Positions 1 through 7,157 of a stretch of DNA of 18,592 nt are shown here, piece after piece. The stretch spans positions 1 to 18,592 of the forward strand of contig JARBUQ010000039.1 in NCBI GenBank assembly GCA_029239545.1, written 5' to 3'. Under the pieces are notes generated by a model that searched no databases, was not told the origin of the DNA, and was given only the letters and a program-made list of their open reading frames with translations. Position numbers and translations under genes: made by a program. How positions within the stretch are numbered: position 1 is the stretch's first letter; every line of letters starts with the position of its first letter. The DNA is from Paenibacillus sp. GTDB taxonomy: Bacteria; Bacillota; Bacilli; Paenibacillales; NBRC-103111.

Positions 1-171
1 AATCAACCAAAAGTAGATGGTCACGAACGTGACTGTTGCAATTACGACGATTGTGTAACTAATTACTTCTTTGCGGCTTGGCCACTTAACTTTCTTCAGC
101 TCCGACCAGCTGTCGGTAAAAAAAGCAAACGTGGAACCGAAACCTTGCTTCACTCTCTGCAAATAAGTCAC
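1..171 (-). CDS. secE: SecE, preprotein translocase subunit (C-terminus cut by window edge)
   Basis: SecE is the small membrane subunit of the SecYEG protein-export channel. The 57 residues visible contain the family signature, with ELKKVKWPSRKE at about residues 24-35, followed by the start of the single hydrophobic segment (about 39-57). The last 10-20 residues lie beyond position 1. I chose the GTG at 171-169 because GGAGG at 183-179 lies 7 nt upstream; an in-frame GTG at 177 would leave only 1 nt. In Bacillales nusG and rplK normally follow. A promoter at 253-281 and a terminator after sigH indicate that it is transcribed separately from sigH. The identification rests on the motif and the position next to sigH. 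Confidence 0.93.
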   Translation of the reverse strand, partial: MTYLQRVKQGFGSTFAFFTDSWSELKKVKWPSRKEVISYTIVVIATVTFVTIYFWLI

Positions 172-206
172 GATCACACCTCCAAAAACTGGAGCCCAAG
201 AGCCAA

Positions 207-233
207 ATTCGGGAACACGAAAAACCCCCGAAT
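207..233 (-). other. Hairpin in the secE 5' leader
   Basis: ATTCGGG (minus strand 233-227) and CCCGAAT (213-207) form a 7-bp perfect inverted repeat around a 13-nt loop, about 35 nt before the secE start. No run of T follows, so it is not an intrinsic terminator. It may be an mRNA structure in the leader; its function is unknown. Confidence 0.45.
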
Positions 234-252
234 GCGTAGGGCTACCTGAACT

Positions 253-281
253 ACTTTATCATAGTCTACTTGACGTGTCAA
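253..281 (-). promoter_or_regulatory. Likely sigma-A promoter for secE
   Basis: On the minus strand TTGACA (281-276) is followed after exactly 17 nt by TAAAGT (258-253). The -35 is perfect and the -10 matches four of six bases. It lies downstream of the sigH terminator and about 80 bp before the secE start, so it would drive secE and the genes beyond the window. Confidence 0.55.
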
Positions 282-489
282 TAAACGAGAGATTCCTGCT
301 CCGCGCTTATTTCCACACTAACCAATTGCTTGTTCACTATTGTAGCCAGTAACTTTACGACCTAAACCTAACCTACCAGAACTCCACAGAGTTACAAGCA
401 TAAACGGCCTAGCCATCCATCCTTTTATACAACTATCGCTTGGCATAAAAATATCAGAGAATGCTTGAAGCTTTATACTTTATGATAAT

Positions 490-543
490 AAAAAAAGCAA
501 AAAGCACTCTCTTCTTGTCAAATGAACAAAGAAAAGAATGCTC
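490..543 (-). terminator. Rho-independent terminator after sigH
   Basis: Directly behind the sigH stop codon, the minus-strand arm at 542-525 pairs with the arm at 519-503 through Watson-Crick and G-U pairs with one bulge. The transcript then reads TTTTTGCTTTTTTT. It separates sigH from secE transcription. The stretch between this terminator and the secE promoter (about 282-489) holds no recognisable gene. Confidence 0.8.
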
Positions 544-1188
544 CTACACATCTCTGATCTCCAAGTATCTCTCCAACTTACGCTTTACCCTCTGCAGGGC
601 GTTGTCGATCGATTTCACGTGGCGGTCCAAATCTACTGCAATTTCCTGATAGGATCGACCGTCCAAGTATAGCATTAACACCTTCCGTTCCAAATCACTC
701 AGAATCTCACCCATCTTATCTTCAAGTCCGCTGAACTCTTCCTGATTAATGATCAATTCTTCTGGGTCCGTCATACGCGAGCCGCAAATCACATCGAGTA
801 AGGTTCGGTCGGAATCTTCGTCATAGATAGGCTTGTCCAAGGAAACATAGGAATTAAGCGGAATGTGCTTCTGCCGGGTGGCGGTCTTAATGGCAGTAAT
901 AATCTGACGAGTAATACACAGCTCAGCAAATGCCTTAAACGTGGAAAGCTTGTCTTCCTTGAAGTCGCGTATCGACTTGTACAGGCCAATCATGCCTTCC
1001 TGCACAATGTCTTCCCTGTCGGCTCCAATAAGGAAATACGATCGAGCCTTAGCTCGGACGAAATTCTTGTATTTATGAATTAAGTATTCCAACGCCTCAC
1101 TGCTGCCATCGCGGACCGCTTCGACATTTTCTTCATCTGTCTTGTGGTCAAAGTCACGCATTCTCAAATCTTTGAGGTCGATGCTCAC
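544..1188 (-). CDS. sigH: RNA polymerase sigma-H factor (Spo0H)
   Basis: This is the sigma-70-type factor that directs transition-state and early sporulation genes in Bacilli. The 214-residue product aligns along its length with B. subtilis SigH (218 aa). Visible landmarks are FVRAKARSYFLIGADRED, the core-binding stretch around QEGMIGLYKSIRDF, and the C-terminal region-4 helix-turn-helix with LDGRSYQEIA and RHVKSIDNALQRVKRKLE. I chose the GTG at 1188 rather than the TTG at 1194: GGAGGG at 1201-1196 lies 7 nt from the GTG but only 1 nt from the TTG. It has its own promoter overlapping the end of rae1 and is followed by a terminator, as expected for a separately regulated gene. Its last codons (EIRDV, stop) share 17 bases with the damaged site in cysS. 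Confidence 0.97.
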   Translation of the reverse strand: MSIDLKDLRMRDFDHKTDEENVEAVRDGSSEALEYLIHKYKNFVRAKARSYFLIGADREDIVQEGMIGLYKSIRDFKEDKLSTFKAFAELCITRQIITAIKTATRQKHIPLNSYVSLDKPIYDEDSDRTLLDVICGSRMTDPEELIINQEEFSGLEDKMGEILSDLERKVLMLYLDGRSYQEIAVDLDRHVKSIDNALQRVKRKLERYLEIRDV

Positions 1189-1253
1189 CGACAATCCCTC
1201 CGGCCTGCTTGCAAGGCTAATCTGTATCGTTTAGCTTGACAAAGATTAGACTT

Positions 1254-1283
1254 AGTATACATGAAGGAATTGAATATCGTCAA
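1254..1283 (-). promoter_or_regulatory. Sigma-A-type promoter of sigH
   Basis: On the minus strand TTGACG (1283-1278) and TATACT (1259-1254) are 18 nt apart, matching the consensus at five of six and five of six bases. The -35 overlaps the stop codon of rae1. The sigH GTG lies about 65 nt downstream. In B. subtilis spo0H is also read from its own sigma-A promoter. Confidence 0.65.
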
Positions 1284-1804
1284 CGGGGACCGTCACCGCG
1301 CCTCCATCTTTCGAACAAGTTTCGCTGATCTCGACTCAGCTTGCTGTCGAATGTGTTGCGAATTTTGGAGGACGCCTGCTCTTCCATCCGGTTCTGCATT
1401 TCCTTGTTGCTCTGGCGCACGCTGTGCAGAAGCTCTCGAGCGGGCAAGCGCAAAGCCCCTTGGCCAAACGTGACGCTCTGCTCAATGAAATCTGAAGTGG
1501 CAACATACACTTGGGTTCGGCGAGTGCTGAGCTCGGTTACTAACCTTTCGATCATGGAGTCTGCCGTTTCTTTTTCCTTCGTATACTGCACCTCCAGAGC
1601 GCTCTGCCAATACTTACCTCCCACTCCGGGAACCTGATAGGCATCAAACACGACAATAATGCGTCTTCCTGAGAATGATTGATAATTGGCCAACAAATCT
1701 ATAAGCTTATCACGCGCATCCTCAAGACTAATGTCCTTAAGTTTGGACAGCTCTGGCCAAGCTCCTATTATGTTATAGCCATCCACAATTAATATTTGCT
1801 TCAT
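1280..1804 (-). CDS. rae1: NYN-domain ribosome-dependent mRNA endonuclease Rae1 (YacP)
   Basis: The 174-residue product matches the YacP/Rae1 family (about 170 aa in B. subtilis), a PIN-like NYN nuclease that cleaves certain mRNAs in the ribosomal A site. The sequence starts ILIVDGYN with Asp8, has acidic stretches at KEKETADSMIE and ATSDFIEQ, then the family motif FGQGALRLPARELL, and ends in ERWRRGD. The ATG at 1804 fits the family N-terminus. A longer reading from 1861 would add 19 residues with no family match and would overlap rlmB. The ribosome binding site is weak (GAAGG close to the start), and the start lies 19 nt after the rlmB stop, so translation may depend on reading through from upstream. 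Confidence 0.92.
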   Translation of the reverse strand: MKQILIVDGYNIIGAWPELSKLKDISLEDARDKLIDLLANYQSFSGRRIIVVFDAYQVPGVGGKYWQSALEVQYTKEKETADSMIERLVTELSTRRTQVYVATSDFIEQSVTFGQGALRLPARELLHSVRQSNKEMQNRMEEQASSKIRNTFDSKLSRDQRNLFERWRRGDGPR

Positions 1805-1823
1805 ACCTTCATAAACACCCGCT

Positions 1824-2539
1824 TCAAGAAACGGGACTCGTACGTTGTCGGACGACCTCATACATGAGGACAGACGCCGCTACGGAAGCATTAAGCGAAT
1901 TAATACGGCCCTGCATAGGAAGCGTGACCAGAAAATCGCACTTATCTTTGATCAGACGGCCAATACCTTTACCTTCATTCCCGATTACAATCGCCAGCGG
2001 CATCTTGAAGTCAGCCTTGTATACGTTCTGCTCACCAGATACATCAGCTCCGGCGATCCAGATGCCTGCTTCTTTGAGCCGTTCAATGGTCTGTGCCAAA
2101 TTGGTCACTCTTGCGACCGGTACGTACTCGATGGCTCCCGCAGACGTCTTGGACACAGTAGCAGTGAGACCTACTGAACGGCGCTTAGGAATAATTACGC
2201 CATGAACACCGGCGCAATCCGCGGTACGCAGTATAGAGCCCAAATTATGCGGATCCTCAATCTCATCCAGGATAAGCAGAAAGGGTACATTCCCATTCTC
2301 CTGCGCTTTGTTGATCAGTTCCTCGAGCTCGATGTAATCGTACGCTGTTACTTGTGCCACAACACCTTGATGAGGGATTTCTTGAACCAACTGATCGAGC
2401 TTGCGCTCTTAGCTTCAGCTAACAGAGGCGTTAACTGTCCCTTTTGCGCTTGATCCGCTACGTACAGCTTATGAATCGTGCGGCCCGAGCGCAGCGCCTC
2501 TAACACGGAATGCCGCCCGCCAATATATTCTTCTTCCAT
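1824..2539 (-). pseudogene. rlmB: 23S rRNA (guanosine-2'-O-)-methyltransferase RlmB, broken by frame change and deletion
   Basis: The intact enzyme (TrmH/SpoU family) uses S-adenosylmethionine to methylate a guanosine of 23S rRNA. The N-terminal substrate-binding domain is in one frame: ATG at 2539, GGAG at 2552-2549, sequence MEEEYIGGRHSVLEAL up to LLAEAK near 2408, then a stop at 2350-2348. The SPOUT catalytic domain continues in another frame from RKLDQLVQE (about 2405) to the stop at 1826-1824. It contains NLGSILRTAD, VIGNEGKGIGRL and SLNASVAASVLMYEV. Between AEAK and RKLDQ only two bases remain where B. subtilis RlmB has about eleven residues, so roughly 31 bp appear to be lost. The second part could start at a TTG at 2390, but I see no ribosome binding site. 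Either a pseudogene or an assembly error. Confidence 0.85.
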
Positions 2540-2597
2540 AATCAATTACTCCTTCTGCCTGCATCTATTCTTCGTTTCTAGCTTATCCGGTTCACGG

Positions 2598-3107
2598 TTA
2601 TCCATTCTCGTCAGACGGCTTGCTGCTCGAGCTTGCAATGCTGTTAATGGCGATATCCATCAGCTCTTGCAGCCGTTCGTATGAGCCTCTGTAGTACAAA
2701 TACCCGATCAAGCATTCAAAAGCGGTGCTATGTCGATATTCGAGGACATCTGCATTTTTGGGTACTGAGCCCGATTTGGCATTGCGTCCCCGCTTGACTA
2801 TATCGACCTCTTCCTCTGTCAGCTGCGGCATCCATAGCTCAAGCACCTTCGACTGTGCCTTGTTGGATACGTACCGAACAGACTCGCGGTGCAGATGGTT
2901 AGGTCGATGATTGGGCTGGGAGATGACATATTGACGCACATAAGTTTCATACACTGCATCTCCCAAGTAAGCCAATACCAACGGGCTCAGCTGCTTGTAT
3001 GGCTTGGAGGGAGGGAACGTGAAAAGAGTCGATGTCATTAAGTTGTTTTGGGTTTCTTTTGAAGAATTGCTGCTGCTTGTATCCGTGTCTGACATCCTCC
3101 TTGTCAT
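2598..3107 (-). CDS. mrnC: Mini-ribonuclease III, 23S rRNA maturation
   Basis: Mini-III is an RNase III catalytic domain without a dsRNA-binding domain and processes 23S rRNA precursor ends in Bacilli. The core shows LAYLGDAVYE (catalytic Asp near residue 50), VKRGRNAKSGSVPKNADV and the second acidic motif STAFECLIGYLYY. The 169-residue product has about 25-30 more N-terminal residues than the 143-aa B. subtilis protein, and these are Ser/Thr/Asn-rich. The start is uncertain: ATG at 3107 overlaps the cysS stop as ATGA, suggesting coupling. ATG at 3095 directly abuts AAGGAGG with no spacer, and ATG at 3038 has no ribosome binding site. It sits between cysS and rlmB as in B. subtilis. Confidence 0.92.
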   Translation of the reverse strand: MTRRMSDTDTSSSNSSKETQNNLMTSTLFTFPPSKPYKQLSPLVLAYLGDAVYETYVRQYVISQPNHRPNHLHRESVRYVSNKAQSKVLELWMPQLTEEEVDIVKRGRNAKSGSVPKNADVLEYRHSTAFECLIGYLYYRGSYERLQELMDIAINSIASSSSKPSDENG

Positions 3108-4495
3108 TTTCGGCGCCAACGAATGCCCTGAGGTGTATCTTCCAGGAATATCCCTTGCTCCGTCAATAGATCTCGAATTTCATCTGCACGCGACCAATTT
3201 TTACTCTTCCGCGCTTCCGTTCGCTCTATAATCAATCTTTCAATATCCTCGTCCAGCAGCTCATTTTGCTCTCCCTTCAGTATTCCCAGGATTCCGTCCA
3301 GCTCAGCAAAAGCGGCAAGCAGTCGTTCCAAGGTGGCCTTCCGGGCATCTGTCTTGCTCAAATAAGGGTTAGCTATACTAACGAGCTCGAACATCGCTGT
3401 AATGGCATCAGCTGTGTTGAAATCATCATTCATCTTGTCTTCAAAAAAAGTACGGTTGACCGCAATCGCCGCTTCTACAACATCACTATCATCCGATAGG
3501 GCCCCTTCTCCTGATTGTCCTTCGGCACCCTCAACAGGCAAGCTATCCAGACGATGCTTAAGATTAGCTACGCAATTATTCAGCCGCTCCAGACCATTGT
3601 TCGCTTGTTCAACAGCATCATCCGTGAAATTAACGGGATTGCGATAATGAGTAGAGAGCATAAAGAAGCGAAGGGTCTCGGGTTTGATAAGCTTCAACAG
3701 CTCTTTGACATTAATTCCGTTGCCGAGCGACTTGGACATCTTCTGATCGTTGATATGAATATATCCGTTATGCATCCAATACTTGGCGAGCGGCTTGCCT
3801 GATAAACATTCGGATTGTGCCACCTCACACTCATGATGCGGGAACTGAAGATCCTGACCCCCACCGTGAATGTCGAGCGTATCACCCAAATATTTACGGA
3901 CCATAGCCGAGCATTCAATATGCCATCCGGGACGTCCGTCTCCCCACGGACTAGGCCAATGGATTTCTCCTGGCTTAGCTGCTTTCCATAATACGAAATC
4001 CTGAGGGCTCTCCTTACGCTCGTCGACCTCTACGCGAATTCCGAATTGCAGCTCCTCCAGATTCTGATGCGACAGCTTGCCATACTCAGGAAACTTAGCC
4101 GTTCGGAAGTACACATCTCTGATCTCAGGGATATTCTCCGTGACCCGAGGGTGAATCGTAGCACGCTCAATCCCCAGTGCATCCAGATCTTCATAATAGG
4201 CTGCAATGAAACGTTCGGCAATTTCCGGTACAGTCATGTTGGATTGCTCTGATTTACGAATCAACTTGTCATCCACGTCGGTGAAATTCACTACATACTT
4301 GACCTCATACCCTATCCAGCCTAAATATCTTCTAACAACATCGAAGAAAATGACAGGTCTAGCGTTGCCGATATGGATAAAGTCATATACGGTCGGCCCA
4401 CATACATACATATTCACCTTGCCAGGAGTAAGTGGTTCGAACGTCTCCTTGCTTCGTGTTAAGGTGTTATACAATTTCAGGTTGCCCTTGGCCAT
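3104..4495 (-). CDS. cysS: Cysteinyl-tRNA synthetase with an apparent internal 18-codon deletion
   Basis: This class I enzyme charges tRNA-Cys with cysteine. The start ATG at 4495 has GGAGGG 7 nt upstream. Residues include Cys32 in MYVCGPTVYD, HIGN (41-44), Cys195 in WHIECSAM, FPHHECE with His220 and Glu224, and KMSKS (252-256). The zinc ligands in E. coli are Cys28, Cys209, His234 and Glu238. The 209-234-238 spacing is reproduced exactly here, but the Cys-Cys distance is 163 instead of 181. The gap is at ENIPEI-R-DVYFRT (junction near Arg126, 4118-4120), where homologues carry about 18 more residues, including the FV..LV.KGYAYE segment. The frame is kept. Total length (463 aa) looks normal because of a longer C-terminal linker around residues 317-340. 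Activity is doubtful if the deletion is real. Confidence 0.9.
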   Translation of the reverse strand: MAKGNLKLYNTLTRSKETFEPLTPGKVNMYVCGPTVYDFIHIGNARPVIFFDVVRRYLGWIGYEVKYVVNFTDVDDKLIRKSEQSNMTVPEIAERFIAAYYEDLDALGIERATIHPRVTENIPEIRDVYFRTAKFPEYGKLSHQNLEELQFGIRVEVDERKESPQDFVLWKAAKPGEIHWPSPWGDGRPGWHIECSAMVRKYLGDTLDIHGGGQDLQFPHHECEVAQSECLSGKPLAKYWMHNGYIHINDQKMSKSLGNGINVKELLKLIKPETLRFFMLSTHYRNPVNFTDDAVEQANNGLERLNNCVANLKHRLDSLPVEGAEGQSGEGALSDDSDVVEAAIAVNRTFFEDKMNDDFNTADAITAMFELVSIANPYLSKTDARKATLERLLAAFAELDGILGILKGEQNELLDEDIERLIIERTEARKSKNWSRADEIRDLLTEQGIFLEDTPQGIRWRRK

Positions 4496-4514
4496 TCTCT
4501 TGCCCTCCATCATG

Positions 4515-5168
4515 TCACTTGTCATCCTTATTCTTCTGCCCTCGAAGCTCTTCTACTTGGCAGCGCAGCTCGACAATTTGTTTCTCCATCTGTTGAAAAA
4601 TATCGATCAGCGGGTCAGGCAGCTTATCGTGGTCCAGCCGATTCAAGCTAATTCCATCGCGTTTGACCACTCTGGCCTTGAAACCAACAACTGTGCTGTT
4701 GGGCGGAACCTCCTGCATCACAATCGCATTCGCGCCGATCTTCGAATTGTCGCCAACCGTGAAGGAACCGAGCACCTTCGCTCCAGAGGAAATCACCACA
4801 TTACTGCCAATGGTCGGGTGACGCTTGCCCTTCTCCTTGCCAGTCCCCCCCAATGTAACTCCTTGATACAGCACGACATCATCACCAATCTCACAGGTTT
4901 CTCCAATTACAACCCCCATCCCGTGATCAATAAACAAACGCCTTCCGATCTTGGCTCCTGGGTGAATCTCGATGCCCGTGAAGAAGCGGCAGATCTGTGA
5001 AACAATGCGAGCAATGGTGAACCATCTGCGCTTGAAGAAAAAGTGAGAGATTCTGTGGCCCCAAATCGCATGCAAGCCCGAATAAGTGAATAACACCTCG
5101 AACAGACTCCTGGCCGCAGGGTCATTATCGAAGACTGCTGCAATATCTGATTTCATCCGACTAAACAT
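4515..5168 (-). CDS. cysE: Serine O-acetyltransferase
   Basis: CysE transfers acetyl from acetyl-CoA to L-serine, giving O-acetylserine, the acceptor of sulfide in cysteine synthesis. The 217-residue product is the short bacterial type. After a helical N-terminus (about 1-65) the left-handed beta-helix of hexapeptide repeats begins at IEIHPGAKIGRRLFIDHG and continues through VVIGETCEIGDDVVLYQGVTLGG. His in DHGMG and the GKRHPTIG segment are catalytic and substrate-binding elements of the family. ATG at 5168 follows GGGGGAG with 5 nt between; upstream in-frame starts lack support. cysS begins 19 nt after the stop. The pair lies behind a T-box leader, so precursor supply and tRNA-Cys charging are probably controlled together. 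Confidence 0.95.
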   Translation of the reverse strand: MFSRMKSDIAAVFDNDPAARSLFEVLFTYSGLHAIWGHRISHFFFKRRWFTIARIVSQICRFFTGIEIHPGAKIGRRLFIDHGMGVVIGETCEIGDDVVLYQGVTLGGTGKEKGKRHPTIGSNVVISSGAKVLGSFTVGDNSKIGANAIVMQEVPPNSTVVGFKARVVKRDGISLNRLDHDKLPDPLIDIFQQMEKQIVELRCQVEELRGQKNKDDK

Positions 5169-5259
5169 ATGCTCTCCCCCGTTACCACTCTCTCTCGGCA
5201 CAGAAAGTCCCTTTGTTTTCGACACAGCAATACCCGCCTTTCTATAAACCTCGACATAT

Positions 5260-5294
5260 AAAAAACGCCCCTGCAGCGTTAGCTGCAGAGACGT
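5260..5294 (-). terminator. T-box terminator hairpin
   Basis: Arms at 5294-5282 (ACGTCTCTGCAGC) and 5277-5265 (GCTGCAGGGGCGT) form a 13-bp stem with two G-U pairs and a 4-nt loop, followed by six T. The antiterminator would use the T-box sequence just upstream instead. Confidence 0.9.
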
Positions 5295-5580
5295 CTATTC
5301 GCGGTCCCACTCTGCTCGGAATATCATCAGGACATGCAAAAGGCATGTTTCTTTGGAGTATTCCACTCGAAATCCTTAACGCGGACAAATCGGCACTGCC
5401 TAAACGATCGCCTCAAGCTCCAAAATCCACTTGTAACAAATCGTATCAACCGTGCAGCTCACAGGCGCATTTCCGAATGAGGGGGATTGGATAACTCACA
5501 GCCGCTTATTCCATAGGGAACAAGTGGTTATCCTCTCTGTGAATCCCGACTGCAGCGTACTCTCCTGATCGAGGCTTTTA
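5260..5580 (-). promoter_or_regulatory. T-box riboswitch (tRNA-Cys sensing) upstream of cysE
   Basis: The leader reads uncharged tRNA and decides between termination and antitermination. On the minus strand the AGTA element (5561-5558) opens Stem I. GGGATT and GGATAAC pair with downstream GTTATCC and AATCCC. A candidate specifier codon TGC followed by A lies at 5456-5454, as expected for cysteine. The conserved T-box sequence AGAGTGGGACCGCG is at 5313-5300; its bulge TGGG could pair with a UCCA tRNA end using a G-U pair. A terminator follows. A TATAAA at 5582-5577 may be the -10, with only a weak -35 (GTTCAA, 16 nt away). The specifier choice follows from position and neighbouring genes, not from a computed fold. 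Confidence 0.88.
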
Positions 5581-5647
5581 TACTAAGCTTAAGTTAGCTT
5601 GAACGTGTAAACATAAATTACTGATTAGTATACAACAATCCTATACG

Positions 5648-7111
5648 TTATGACAATATCCCGCTTAAACGATCCACAATTTTTGCTTTGCCCAGCAGGT
5701 ATAACGTCTGATTGAGATCACGGCCGTGCATCTGACCCGTCAAGGCAACACGAATCGGCATGAACAGAGCTTTGCCTTTGAAGCCGGTATCCTTCTGTAC
5801 TTGCTTCAACGATTGTTGTATGGTCTCCGCTGTAAGCTCCGAGTCCGCGAACGGCTCAATCTGCTTAAGAAAAGCGTTCAGCACAACCGGAACCTGCTCT
5901 TCCTTCAATATCGCCTCGGACTCCTCATCCCGCGTAACCCTATCTGTGAAGAACATCTCAGATAGCTCTACAATCTCGGAAGCAAAATGCAACTGCTCTT
6001 GATACAGTCCTACCAACGAGGTAACCCACTGCCGCAAAGAATCATCCAACTCAGCAGGAATGCGCCCAGCTTGCTGCAAGTGAGGGATGGCTAACTCCGT
6101 AATGCGTCCGACGTCCGCTTTCTTGATGTAATAGTTGTTCATCCACTTAAGCTTCTCCGTATCGAACACAGCCGGGCTGCGGGACAACCGCTCCTCATTG
6201 AATGCTTCAATAAGCTCTTCGCGCAGGAACATCTCATTCTCCCCTTCAGGAGACCAGCCTAACAGAGCAATGAAGTTAAACAAGGCTTCAGGCAAATAAC
6301 CCAAATGATCATACTGCTCGATAAATTGAATGATCGACTCGTCCCGTTTACTCAGCTTCTTACGCTGTTCGTTCACAATCAGTGTCATATGTCCAAAGAT
6401 GGGGGCTTGCCAGTTCAGAGCCTCATAAATGAGCAGTTGCCTTGGCGTATTCGAGATATGATCCTCGCCACGCAGCACATGACTGATTTTCATCAAATAA
6501 TCATCTATTACAACAGCAAAATTGTAGGTGGGAATCCCGTCTTTTTTGACAATAACATAATCCCCCATTCCGTCTGATTCGAACGAAATCTCGCCCTTAA
6601 CCAGATCATGGAATGTCAGCGTCCGGCCTTCCGGCACACGAAAACGTACACTGGGCACGCGGCCTTCTGCCTCAAAAGCAGCACGCTGCTCGTCGCTCAA
6701 ATTCCTGTGAGCCCCTGAATAACGCGGTGTTTCTCCACGTGCTGCCTGTTCTTCACGCTCTTGCTCCAGCTCTTCCTCCGTACAGAAACACAAGTAAGCA
6801 TTTCCTTGATCAATCAATTGCTGCCAATAGGTTTTGTAGATGTCCAGACGCTCTGTTTGGCGATAGGGTCCGAATTCACCGCCAACATCAATACTTTCTT
6901 CCCAGTCTATGCCAAGCCACTTCAAATATTGAAGCTGATTCTCTTCCCCGCCCTGCACATTGCGTTTAATATCCGTATCCTCGATCCGAATAATGAAAGC
7001 TCCATTGTGACGGCGAGCAAATAAATAATTGAAAAGTGCGGTTCTAGCATTCCCGATATGCAGATGTCCAGTTGGACTAGGCGCATAACGAACGCGAATT
7101 GCATTGGTCAT
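5648..7111 (-). CDS. gltX: Glutamyl-tRNA synthetase
   Basis: This class I synthetase attaches glutamate to tRNA-Glu, and in Bacilli usually also to tRNA-Gln, for later amidation by GatCAB. The 487-residue product is full length (B. subtilis 483). It has the ATP-binding HIGN motif at 18-21 in SPTGHLHIGNAR, IRIEDTD at 41-47, the family GEDHISNTPRQ (215-225), the KLSKRD signature loop at 252-257, and a helical anticodon-binding C-terminal half. The ATG at 7111 has AAGGAG about 10 nt upstream. It lies 46 nt after ispF with no promoter or terminator visible between them. The downstream cysE-cysS pair is separated by the T-box, so gltX itself is not under that control. Confidence 0.97.
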   Translation of the reverse strand: MTNAIRVRYAPSPTGHLHIGNARTALFNYLFARRHNGAFIIRIEDTDIKRNVQGGEENQLQYLKWLGIDWEESIDVGGEFGPYRQTERLDIYKTYWQQLIDQGNAYLCFCTEEELEQEREEQAARGETPRYSGAHRNLSDEQRAAFEAEGRVPSVRFRVPEGRTLTFHDLVKGEISFESDGMGDYVIVKKDGIPTYNFAVVIDDYLMKISHVLRGEDHISNTPRQLLIYEALNWQAPIFGHMTLIVNEQRKKLSKRDESIIQFIEQYDHLGYLPEALFNFIALLGWSPEGENEMFLREELIEAFNEERLSRSPAVFDTEKLKWMNNYYIKKADVGRITELAIPHLQQAGRIPAELDDSLRQWVTSLVGLYQEQLHFASEIVELSEMFFTDRVTRDEESEAILKEEQVPVVLNAFLKQIEPFADSELTAETIQQSLKQVQKDTGFKGKALFMPIRVALTGQMHGRDLNQTLYLLGKAKIVDRLSGILS

Positions 7112-7157
7112 GATCAGCGTGCTCCTTCCGTGCGTATCCCCTAAAGTTTAGAAGCTA

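Noticed and set aside
207..233. Hairpin before secE as a terminator
   Set aside because: No T run follows the stem, and it lies downstream of the secE promoter, close to the start codon.
318..416. 32-codon minus-strand frame as an rpmG remnant
   Set aside because: It has no cysteines, and only scattered residues resemble L33; too weak to call a gene or pseudogene.
2348..2410. Programmed ribosomal frameshift in rlmB
   Set aside because: The overlap has no canonical slippery heptamer, and residues present in homologues are missing at the junction, so a deletion explains it better than recoding.
4206..5000. 264-codon plus-strand open frame opposite cysE/cysS
   Set aside because: It is antisense to two strongly supported genes, has low-complexity composition without family motifs and no ribosome binding site or promoter that I can see.
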